Shown in pieces: positions 1 to 5,117 of a stretch of DNA of 5,117 bases (positions within the stretch are counted from its first letter, which is position 1; each line of letters begins with the position of its first letter). Position numbers and translations under genes: made by a program. Where the stretch lies: NCBI GenBank assembly GCA_026710565.1, contig JAPOQV010000055.1:1-5117 (forward strand), read 5' to 3'. The notes beneath the pieces are model-generated. The model did not search any database and was not told the DNA's origin. It worked only from the letters and a program-made list of their open reading frames with translations. This DNA comes from Spirochaetaceae bacterium (GTDB taxonomy: Bacteria; Spirochaetota; Spirochaetia; SZUA-6; Bin103).

Positions 1-606
1 CACCGGCTCGTCGGCGATCACCACCCGCGGCTGGAGGATGAACGCGCGCGCGAACGCCAGCCGCTGCCGCTGGCGGCCGGAGAATGAGTGCGGGTAGCGG
101 TTCATGTACACCGGGTCGAGCTGCACCAGGCTCAACATCGCCGCGACCCGTTCCTTGAGCTCGGCGCCGTTGCGTGCCAGGCGGTTGTTGATCAGCGGCT
201 CGCCGACGATGCGCAGCACGGTCATGCGCGCGTTGAGGGAGGCGAAGGGGTCCTGGAACACCACCCGCACCGTGCGCCGCAGCGCGCGCAGCTCGGCTGC
301 CTCCATCTGCACGATGTCGCGCGGCGGCGCGCCGGGCCGTGGCGTGTACCAGATCCGGCCGCCGGTCGGCTCCTCGCTGCGCACGATGCACAGCCCGGTG
401 GTGGTCTTGCCGCAGCCGCTCTCTCCCACCAGCGCCAGCGTCTCGCCGCGCGCCAGCGCGAACGACATCTGATCGACCGCGCGCACCTCGCCCTGCCGGC
501 GGCGCAGCAGGCCCGACTCCTTGGCGTAGCTCTTGCTGAGCCGCTCGGCCGCGATGATCGGCCCGCCGTCCGCCACTATCCCGCTCGCCCGCCGCGCTGC
601 ACTCAT
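1..606 (-). CDS. Peptide/oligosaccharide ABC importer, ATP-binding protein 2 (OppF/DppF-like), C-terminus cut by window edge
   Basis: This is a cytoplasmic ATPase subunit that powers the importer as a partner of the ATPase encoded just upstream. I translated 606 down to 1 and it is open throughout, giving 202 residues; the rest lies beyond the left edge. Visible in order: Walker A GESGCGKTT (residues 61-69), Q-loop VVFQDP (Gln118), the family-typical FASLNARMTV stretch, a signature region reading HSFSGRQRQR (173-182), and Walker B VVIADEP (195-201) with the presumed catalytic Glu200. The D-loop, H-loop and C-terminal oligopeptide-family domain are outside the window. The signature has Arg178 where LSGGQ/FSGGQ has its second Gly. 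The ATG at 606-604 overlaps the previous gene's TGA as ATGA, which supports this start; no strong Shine-Dalgarno is seen (GGCGG just before ATG). The OppF-like rather than OppD-like call rests on the FSG-Q-RQR signature, the FQDPFASLN region and the last place in the operon. The family is certain; the substrate is unknown. Confidence 0.95.
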   Translation of the reverse strand, partial: MSAARRASGIVADGGPIIAAERLSKSYAKESGLLRRRQGEVRAVDQMSFALARGETLALVGESGCGKTTTGLCIVRSEEPTGGRIWYTPRPGAPPRDIVQMEAAELRALRRTVRVVFQDPFASLNARMTVLRIVGEPLINNRLARNGAELKERVAAMLSLVQLDPVYMNRYPHSFSGRQRQRLAFARAFILQPRVVIADEPV

Positions 607-1616
607 CCGCCGCGGATCAGGCACGCCACCCGGTGGTCGGCCGCGACGGCCACCGTCGCCGGCGTGTCGCGATCGCAGCGCCCCGGCACGAACTCGTCGC
701 AGCGGGTGTGGAACGGACCCCCGGGCGGCATCTCGTACGGACTCGGCACCATGCCCCGGATCGGCGCAAGCGCCTCGATCGGTCCGCTGAGGCGCGGGAT
801 CGACGCCAGCAGCGCGCGCGAGTAGGGGTGCTCGGGCCGCGCGAACAACGGCCCGACCGGCGCCGTCTCCACCACCCGCCCGAGATACATCACCACGACG
901 CGCTCGGTGATCTCGGCGATCACCCCCAGGTCGTGGGTCACCAGGATCACCGCCATCTGCATGCTGCGCTGCATCTCCAGCATCAGGTTCAGCGCCTGCG
1001 CCTGCAGCGTCACGTCGAGCGCGGTGGTGGGCTCGTCGGCGATCAGGATGCGCGGCTCGCAGGCCACGGCCATGGCGATCATCGCCCGCTGGCGCATGCC
1101 GCCGCTCAGGTTGTGCGGGTAGGCGGCCAGGATGTCGGGGTCGTTCAGGCCGACGCGGCCGAGCACGTCGAGCGCGCGCTCGCTCAACTCGCGCCGCCGG
1201 CGCTGCCGGGGAATGCCCTGCGCCTCGTCCATCATCGCGATCGCCTCGGTGATCTGGTTGCCGATAGTGTGCACGGGGCTGAAGGAGGTCATCGGTTCCT
1301 GAAAGATCATCGAGATGTCGTTGCGGCGGATCGCCTTCATGGTCTCGCTCTCGCGCGCTTCGTCGGTGATGGTCACCGTGCCGCCCGCGCCGTGGTAGCG
1401 GATGGAGCCTCCGGTCACCCGCGCCACGGGCGGCAGGATGCCGAGGATCGACAGCGCCGTGACGCTCTTGCCGCAGCCGCTCTCGCCGATGATGCCGAGC
1501 ACTTCGTTGCGGTGCAGGGCGAAGCTGACGCCGTTCACCGCACGCACCGCACCCTCCCTGGAGGGGAACACCACGTGCAGGTCGTCAACCTCGAGCAGCG
1601 CCGGGGTCCCGGTCAT
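603..1616 (-). CDS. Peptide/oligosaccharide ABC importer, ATP-binding protein 1 (OppD/DppD-like)
   Basis: A 337-residue cytoplasmic ATPase, a normal length for OppD/DppD. Motifs in order: Walker A GESGCGKS (44-51), Q-loop [19 protein letters not shown] (Gln106), signature LSGGMRQR (170-177), Walker B ILIADEP (190-196) with Glu195, D-loop TALD (198-201) and H-loop His228 in ILVTHDLGV. The C-terminal oligopeptide/dipeptide transporter domain follows, with [14 protein letters not shown] (263-276) and a [10 protein letters not shown] segment ending at Cys306. In DppD-type proteins four cysteines in this tail bind a [4Fe-4S] cluster. Here Cys306, Cys314 and Cys332 remain, but the first position is Gly300 (codon GGT, one base from TGT). 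All catalytic motifs are intact, so ATPase activity is expected. The ATG at 1616-1614 overlaps the upstream permease stop as ATGA, with an AAGG very close before it. The stop at 605-603 overlaps the next start in the same way. The family is certain; the substrate is not indicated. Confidence 0.97.
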   Translation of the reverse strand: MTGTPALLEVDDLHVVFPSREGAVRAVNGVSFALHRNEVLGIIGESGCGKSVTALSILGILPPVARVTGGSIRYHGAGGTVTITDEARESETMKAIRRNDISMIFQEPMTSFSPVHTIGNQITEAIAMMDEAQGIPRQRRRRELSERALDVLGRVGLNDPDILAAYPHNLSGGMRQRAMIAMAVACEPRILIADEPTTALDVTLQAQALNLMLEMQRSMQMAVILVTHDLGVIAEITERVVVMYLGRVVETAPVGPLFARPEHPYSRALLASIPRLSGPIEALAPIRGMVPSPYEMPPGGPFHTRCDEFVPGRCDRDTPATVAVAADHRVACLIRGG

Positions 1617-2755
1617 ACCTTGGCATAGGGATCGGCGGCGTCGCGCATGCCGTCGCCGATGAAGTTGAACGCCAGGATGGCGGCCACCACGAAGAGCGCC
1701 GGGATGAACAGCCACTGCGCCGCGATCAGGTTGCGCAGGTGGCGGCACTCCTGCAGCATCACCCCCCAGCTTATCGCCGGGGGCTGCAATCCGAGGCCGA
1801 TGAAGCTGAGCGCGGTCTCGCCCAGGATCATGCCGGGAATCGCCAGGGTGAGCTCGGCGATGGTGTGGCTCAGGAACGAGGGCAGCAGGTAGGAGAAGAT
1901 CAGCTTGCCGTCGCCGACGTTGTCGAGGCGGGCGGCACGGATGTACTCCTCCCGCTTGAGCGCCATGAACTTGCCGCGCACGGTACGGCTGCCGCCGGTG
2001 ACGACCCCGATCAACGCCAGGATCACCGTGATCAGCACGTAGCGCTGCACCACCGAGAGCCGCACCGGGAGCGCGGCCGCCAGCGCGATCCACAGCGGCA
2101 GCGTGGGCACGCTCATGAAGGTCTCGGTGATGCGCATGACCACCTTGTCCACCGCCCCGCCGAGCAGCCCCGCCATGCCGCCGATGAACAGGCTGGGGAA
2201 GAAGCCGATCAGAATGCCGACGAAGCCCACCGTCAGCGAAACACGCGACCCGTACACGATGCGGGAGAACAGGTCGCGCCCGAGTGAGTCCTTGCCCAGC
2301 AGGCTGAAGATGCGGCCGTCGCGCAGGCCGAACAGGTGCAGGTTGCCGGGGATCAACCCCCACATGCGGTAGGGGTCGCCGCGCACGAACAGGTACAGCG
2401 GCTGCACGATGGTGGTGTCCACCGAGTAGAGGTACTCCCAGGTGTCGGGATCGACGGTCTTGACGATCGGGTGCACGAACGGGCGCAGGTGGAAGTGGCC
2501 GTCGGCGTCGAAGAACCTGATCCGCTGCGGCGGCGCCAGGGTGAACTCCTCGTCGTAGGCGCGGGGATCATAGGGGGCGATGAACTCCGCGAAGATGACG
2601 CCGAGATAGAGGAAGCAGATGAAGCCGAGCGCCACCACGGCGACGCGGTGGCGCAGGAAGCGCCAGCGCATGAGCTGCCACTGGGAGGCGTACGCGCGCT
2701 GACCGGTCGCCGCCTGCGGAACGCCGGTCTGCAGCGACGTGCCCGAGGTGCTCAC
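1613..2755 (-). CDS. Peptide/oligosaccharide ABC importer, permease 2 (DppC/YejE-like, long periplasmic loop)
   Basis: A 380-residue inner-membrane permease, half of the channel, pairing with the DppB-type permease upstream. The N-terminus (about 1-37, with ASQWQLMRWRFLRHR) is the cytoplasmic segment typical of DppC-like permeases. Six likely membrane segments lie near 38-60, 172-198, 215-230, 238-255, 298-322 and 345-367. LGKDSLGRDLFSRIVYGSR (153-171) is a strong family motif. The coupling (EAA) loop is around 270-292, EYIRAARLDNVGDGKLIF, with Asn279 at the usual Gly; IGLGLQPPAISWGVMLQE follows at 319-336. It exceeds the usual ~300 residues because about 90 residues (62-151) separate the first membrane segment from the DSLGRD motif. 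I chose the GTG at 2755-2753: it overlaps the preceding TGA as GTGA, has GGGA six bases upstream, and retains the conserved N-terminal segment. The next in-frame ATG (2671, Met29) would remove that segment. The reading frame also stays open further upstream, but that part is antisense-frame shadow of permease 1. Confidence 0.95.
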   Translation of the reverse strand: MSTSGTSLQTGVPQAATGQRAYASQWQLMRWRFLRHRVAVVALGFICFLYLGVIFAEFIAPYDPRAYDEEFTLAPPQRIRFFDADGHFHLRPFVHPIVKTVDPDTWEYLYSVDTTIVQPLYLFVRGDPYRMWGLIPGNLHLFGLRDGRIFSLLGKDSLGRDLFSRIVYGSRVSLTVGFVGILIGFFPSLFIGGMAGLLGGAVDKVVMRITETFMSVPTLPLWIALAAALPVRLSVVQRYVLITVILALIGVVTGGSRTVRGKFMALKREEYIRAARLDNVGDGKLIFSYLLPSFLSHTIAELTLAIPGMILGETALSFIGLGLQPPAISWGVMLQECRHLRNLIAAQWLFIPALFVVAAILAFNFIGDGMRDAADPYAKV

Positions 2756-3741
2756 ACCGCGTCCCGGATGCGGGGATCGACGATCCCCAGCAGGATGTCG
2801 GAGAGCAGAATGCCGACCACCGTCAGGCCCAGCTCGATGAACAGGATGCTGCCGGCCAGAAACATGTCCTGCGCCATCACGGCCTGCAGCATGATCGGCG
2901 CCAGCGTGGGCAGGCCGAGGGTGACCGACACCATCAGCTCGCCCGACATGAGACTGGCAAGCAGCCATCCCAGGCGCACGATGAACGGATTCAGGGCCAC
3001 CCGGAACGGGTACTTCAGCAGCAGTCGCGCGCCGCTCACCCCCTTCGAGCGCGCCACCATCACGTAGGGCTTTTCCAGCTCGTCGAGCAGGTTGGCGCGC
3101 ATGATCCGTACCTGCTCCGCGGTGCCGGCGGTCGCCATGACGATGGCCGGGATCCAGAGGTGGTTCAACAGATCGAGAAACTTGGGCAGGCTCCACGGCG
3201 CGTCCAGATACTGCTGCGACATCAGGCCGATGGTGGCGGTGCTGCCGGTGAGCGTGAACACCATCCACGACAGCACCAGGGCGAAGATGAAGTTGGGCAC
3301 CGCCAGGCCGATGAAACCGATGAAGGTGATGCAGTAGTCGACCCAGGAGTGTTGCCGCACCGCCGACACGATGCCGATCGGGATCGCCATCGCGTTGAGC
3401 AGCAGGAACGAGATGAACGACATCAGCGCGGTGAGTGGCAGGCGCTCGGCCAGGATCGTGCTGACCGGCTTGTTGAACAGCATCGAGTAGCTGAAGTCGC
3501 CGCGCAGGATGTTCCCCAGCCAGAAGAAGTACTGCACCATGATCGGCTTGTCGAGGTCGTACTGGGCGTTCAGCGATGCGATCAGCTCCGGGGTGATCTC
3601 GACGCCGCGGTTGCGCATCAGGGCGATCTTGGCCTCGATCACGGTGCCGGGGGGAAGCTGGATGATGACGAACACGATCACGCTGCCGATCAACAGCACC
3701 GGTATCATCATCAGCACGCGCCGCAGCACGTAGATGGTCAT
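2752..3741 (-). CDS. Peptide/oligosaccharide ABC importer, permease 1 (DppB/OppB-like)
   Basis: A 329-residue inner-membrane permease of the DppB/OppB type, of normal length. It starts with MTIYVLRRVLMMIPVLLIG and has six likely membrane segments near 9-29, 103-127, 136-163, 195-208, 254-275 and 296-320. An extracytoplasmic region (30-100) holds ITPELIASLNAQYDLDKP and GDFSYSMLFNKPV, both typical of the family. The coupling (EAA) loop is at 226-250, ARSKGVSGARLLLKYPF, with the conserved Gly234 present; this is the contact to the ATPases. It ends in LLGIVDPRIRDAV, the usual DPR-containing tail. The start is well bounded: an in-frame TGA lies at 3747-3745 and the ATG at 3741-3739 is the first start codon after it. 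The 12 bases before the ATG contain no recognisable Shine-Dalgarno, and a long hairpin lies directly upstream. The TGA at 2754-2752 overlaps the GTG of permease 2. The QLPPG motif (28-32) places it in the sub-group that accompanies long-loop DppC-like partners. Confidence 0.97.
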   Translation of the reverse strand: MTIYVLRRVLMMIPVLLIGSVIVFVIIQLPPGTVIEAKIALMRNRGVEITPELIASLNAQYDLDKPIMVQYFFWLGNILRGDFSYSMLFNKPVSTILAERLPLTALMSFISFLLLNAMAIPIGIVSAVRQHSWVDYCITFIGFIGLAVPNFIFALVLSWMVFTLTGSTATIGLMSQQYLDAPWSLPKFLDLLNHLWIPAIVMATAGTAEQVRIMRANLLDELEKPYVMVARSKGVSGARLLLKYPFRVALNPFIVRLGWLLASLMSGELMVSVTLGLPTLAPIMLQAVMAQDMFLAGSILFIELGLTVVGILLSDILLGIVDPRIRDAV

Positions 3742-3753
3742 CGGTCAGCAAGG

Positions 3754-3798
3754 GCCGCGTCCGCCGCCACGCGGTTGCGCATGGCGGCGGACAGCGGC
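3754..3798 (-). promoter_or_regulatory. Long GC-rich intercistronic hairpin between binding-protein and permease genes
   Basis: A perfect 11-base inverted repeat, GTCCGCCGCCA (3759-3769) and TGGCGGCGGAC (3782-3792), is extended outward by 5 pairs (3754-3758 with 3794-3798, one bulged base at 3793) and inward by 3 pairs (3770-3772 with 3777-3779, two bulged bases at 3780-3781) around a 4-base loop (3773-3776), about 19 pairs in all. In the transcript it lies 46 bases after the binding-protein stop and 12 bases before the permease 1 ATG. No U-run follows, so it is not a typical rho-independent terminator. By analogy with known SBP-permease intercistronic stem-loops (such as malE-malF), it could stabilise the upstream message and lower expression of the membrane components; that role is inferred. 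Confidence 0.7.
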
Positions 3799-3814
3799 GG
3801 GCGGCGGTCTACTG

Positions 3815-3845
3815 GCAGGCCAGCTTACCGTCGCGCAGGCCAGCT
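3815..3845. repeat. Pair of 11-base direct repeats, 20-base period
   Basis: GCAGGCCAGCT occurs at 3815-3825 and again at 3835-3845, exactly 20 bases apart. The second copy's last base is the final base of the binding-protein stop codon (minus strand TGA at 3847-3845). The match resumes at 3827/3847 after one mismatch. The two copies fill most of the space between the stop codon and the hairpin. It may be a small local duplication next to the gene end; no function is evident. Confidence 0.5.
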
Positions 3846-5117
3846 CACTGGTCCAGGAACAGGACGTCGAAGTACAGGTAGCTGGCCTCGGAGCTCAGCG
3901 GCTCGTCCGGCACGTTGCCGACCCGGGTGTGGAAGTAGTAGAAGGAGACCTGCGGGATGTCGACCTTCGACTCCAGCGGCGAGATCGACCACAGACCTTC
4001 GCTGAAGACCTGCACGACCTCCTGCTCGATCCGCTTCCTGTCATCGACGGTCCGGGCGCGCGGGTAATCCTCGGACAATTCGTACAGCCTCTTCACGCCG
4101 GCCGGCGGCTCCACTCCCTCGGCGCCGCCTGAGTGCAGCCATCGCGCCCACGGGGTGGAGACGTGGTAGCCCTGCGGATTGCTCGGCACCACATGCGGAA
4201 AACGCGCGATGCTGGCGGTCGGTATGCCGCGTCCGATGTCGACCGGGCCAACCAGGATGTCGTAGTCGCCGGTGGTCAGCTTCTCTCCGTACGCGTCGCC
4301 GGCGTAGGGTCGGATCAGGAACTCGATACCGACCTTCTTGAATTGCTCCTTGTAGATTTCCGACATGGCGACTTCGGCGCTCTTGTCGGTCTCGACAAGC
4401 CCGAACAGCTCCAGCGGCTTGCCGCTCGCGAAGGTGCGCGCGGTGCGGTTGGAGTTCCACGCCAATCCCAGCTCGTCGAGCATGCGGTTTGCGGCGTCGA
4501 GATCGTGCTCCTTGTAGGGCTCGTCGGCCGGGTGCACCAGGTCACCCGCCACCGGCGTCTGCGACAGCGTGTACTGACCGCGGAACAGCAGGTCGTTGAT
4601 CTCCTGGCCGTCGATCGCCAGGGCGATCGCGCGCCGGAAGTCGATGTTGTTGAACAGCTCCCGCCGCTCCGCGTCCTCGCTCGCAAAGTTGAAGTACACG
4701 GTGCCGTGATACATGATCGCCGACATCGCCGCGTGCAGCCTGAAGTTGCCGTCCTGCTCCGCGTTGCGCAGCACGCTGAAGTTCGAGATGTCGCCGAAGT
4801 CGCCGCGCAGGCCGAAGTCGATCTCTCCGGCCAGGCCCTGCAGCAGATAGGCATCGCTGCCCATCCCCATCAGCGGAACGCGGATACCGTCGATGTAGGG
4901 GAGCTGATTCCCCGCCACGTCCACCTTGTAGTAGTAGGGGTTGCGGCCGTACACGCCCAGGGTTTCGCTCTTGCTTTCCAGCCTCCACGGGTGGATCACC
5001 GGCAGCTCGGTGTTGAAGTTGCTCCAGATCACGTATTCCTTCCAATACGCCATCCAGGTGGTAAAGCCGGCCTCCTTGGCTGCGCTCTCCTCCTTGTCCC
5101 GCCCCGCGACACCGGGA
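3845..5117 (-). CDS. Extracellular solute-binding protein of the peptide/oligosaccharide ABC importer (SBP_bac_5), N-terminus cut by window edge
   Basis: The C-terminal 423 residues of a family 5 (cluster C) solute-binding protein, which captures the solute outside the membrane and delivers it to the permeases. The frame is open from the right edge to the TGA at 3847-3845. The Met at 5053 is not the start: the frame continues upstream of it with in-family sequence through GFTTW to the edge. Typical motifs: GRNPYYYKVDVAGNQLPYID (about 4 kb into the window, near 4943-4884), FNNIDFRRAIALAIDGQEIN (near 4655-4596), HDLDAANRMLDELGL (near 4508-4464), and TPWARWLHSGGAEG (near 4160-4119), ending in YLYFDVLFLDQ. 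Members are usually about 550-650 residues, so roughly 150-200 residues, including any signal peptide or lipobox, are missing here. The NPYY-KVD-GNQLPYID variety includes both peptide and oligosaccharide binders, so the ligand cannot be assigned. The gene is separated from the permeases by 103 bases, unlike the overlapping genes after it. Confidence 0.95.
   Translation of the reverse strand, partial: PGVAGRDKEESAAKEAGFTTWMAYWKEYVIWSNFNTELPVIHPWRLESKSETLGVYGRNPYYYKVDVAGNQLPYIDGIRVPLMGMGSDAYLLQGLAGEIDFGLRGDFGDISNFSVLRNAEQDGNFRLHAAMSAIMYHGTVYFNFASEDAERRELFNNIDFRRAIALAIDGQEINDLLFRGQYTLSQTPVAGDLVHPADEPYKEHDLDAANRMLDELGLAWNSNRTARTFASGKPLELFGLVETDKSAEVAMSEIYKEQFKKVGIEFLIRPYAGDAYGEKLTTGDYDILVGPVDIGRGIPTASIARFPHVVPSNPQGYHVSTPWARWLHSGGAEGVEPPAGVKRLYELSEDYPRARTVDDRKRIEQEVVQVFSEGLWSISPLESKVDIPQVSFYYFHTRVGNVPDEPLSSEASYLYFDVLFLDQ

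Noticed and set aside
88..825. Long plus-strand open frames opposite the two ATPase genes (also 633-1628)
   Set aside because: Their translations are low-complexity Arg/Ala/His/Gln-rich strings with no recognisable motif, and they lie antisense to clear Walker A/B-containing genes. High-GC codon use leaves antisense frames open.
1739..2287. Plus-strand open frames opposite the permease genes (also 2336-3067, 3160-4005 and 3734-4132)
   Set aside because: They are His/Asp/Arg/Gln-rich antisense shadows of membrane-protein genes, with no family features.
1617..2363. Possible extension of ATPase 1 upstream to 586 residues
   Set aside because: The added part is the shadow frame of permease 2. 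The ATG at 1616 gives the normal family N-terminus and an ATGA overlap.
2756..3751. Possible extension of permease 2 upstream into a 712-residue protein on the minus strand
   Set aside because: The extension is the out-of-frame reading of permease 1 and is Arg/His/Gly-rich with no membrane segments. Permease 1 in its own frame is a full, normal-length protein ending at the GTGA junction.
3754..3798. Rho-independent terminator after the binding-protein gene
   Set aside because: The stem is strong, but it is not followed by a U-rich tract in the minus-strand transcript (CCTTGCTGACCG follows), and the operon clearly continues 12 bases later.
4041..5045. Other minus-strand open frames within the binding-protein gene (4041-4460, 4315-4854, 4542-5045)
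   Set aside because: They are alternative-frame shadows; only the frame ending at 3845 carries the SBP family motifs.
5051..5053. ATG at 5053 as the start of the binding protein
   Set aside because: The frame is open to the window edge with family-like residues before it, and a 402-residue product without a signal peptide would be too short for the family.
1..5117. A hidden novel system (defence, CRISPR, mobile element, RNA element)
   Set aside because: Coding regions of one ABC importer fill all but 103 bases. No repeat arrays, transposase or integrase features, tRNA-like folds or riboswitch-like blocks were recognised by eye on either strand.

Overview
The window is a compact, GC-rich piece of bacterial chromosome, apparently almost entirely one operon read on the minus strand. 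It encodes a peptide/oligosaccharide-type ABC importer of the Opp/Dpp family (PepT family, substrate-binding protein cluster C / SBP_bac_5). Third codon positions are strongly G/C, which suggests a high-GC bacterium, but nothing in the window fixes the phylum. Substrate-binding proteins, permeases and ATPases of this sub-group occur across many bacterial phyla.

In transcription order (right to left) the layout is: the C-terminal part of an extracellular solute-binding protein (5117 to 3845, N-terminus beyond the right edge); a 103-base gap holding a long GC-rich hairpin (3754-3798) and a short direct repeat; a DppB-type permease (3741 to 2752); a DppC/YejE-type permease with an enlarged first extracytoplasmic loop (2755 to 1613, GTG start); a DppD/OppD-type ATPase (1616 to 603); and the N-terminal two thirds of a second, OppF/DppF-type ATPase (606 to beyond the left edge). 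The four membrane and ATPase genes are joined by three consecutive 4-base stop/start overlaps (GTGA, ATGA, ATGA), so they are probably translationally coupled.

Together these are all five parts of a complete importer. The binding protein captures the solute outside the membrane, the two permeases form the channel, and the two ATPases form the cytoplasmic motor. The real substrate cannot be read from the sequence: relatives of this SBP/permease sub-group include both peptide and oligosaccharide transporters.

I do not see a novel system here. The points worth a second look are details inside an ordinary operon: a missing first cysteine in the iron-sulphur motif of the first ATPase, an Arg in the ABC signature of the second ATPase, an Asn at the conserved Gly of the coupling (EAA) loop of the second permease, and the SBP-permease intergenic hairpin. 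No RNA genes, mobile elements, CRISPR arrays, promoters or rho-independent terminators were recognised. The many plus-strand open frames are shadows of the GC-rich minus-strand genes.
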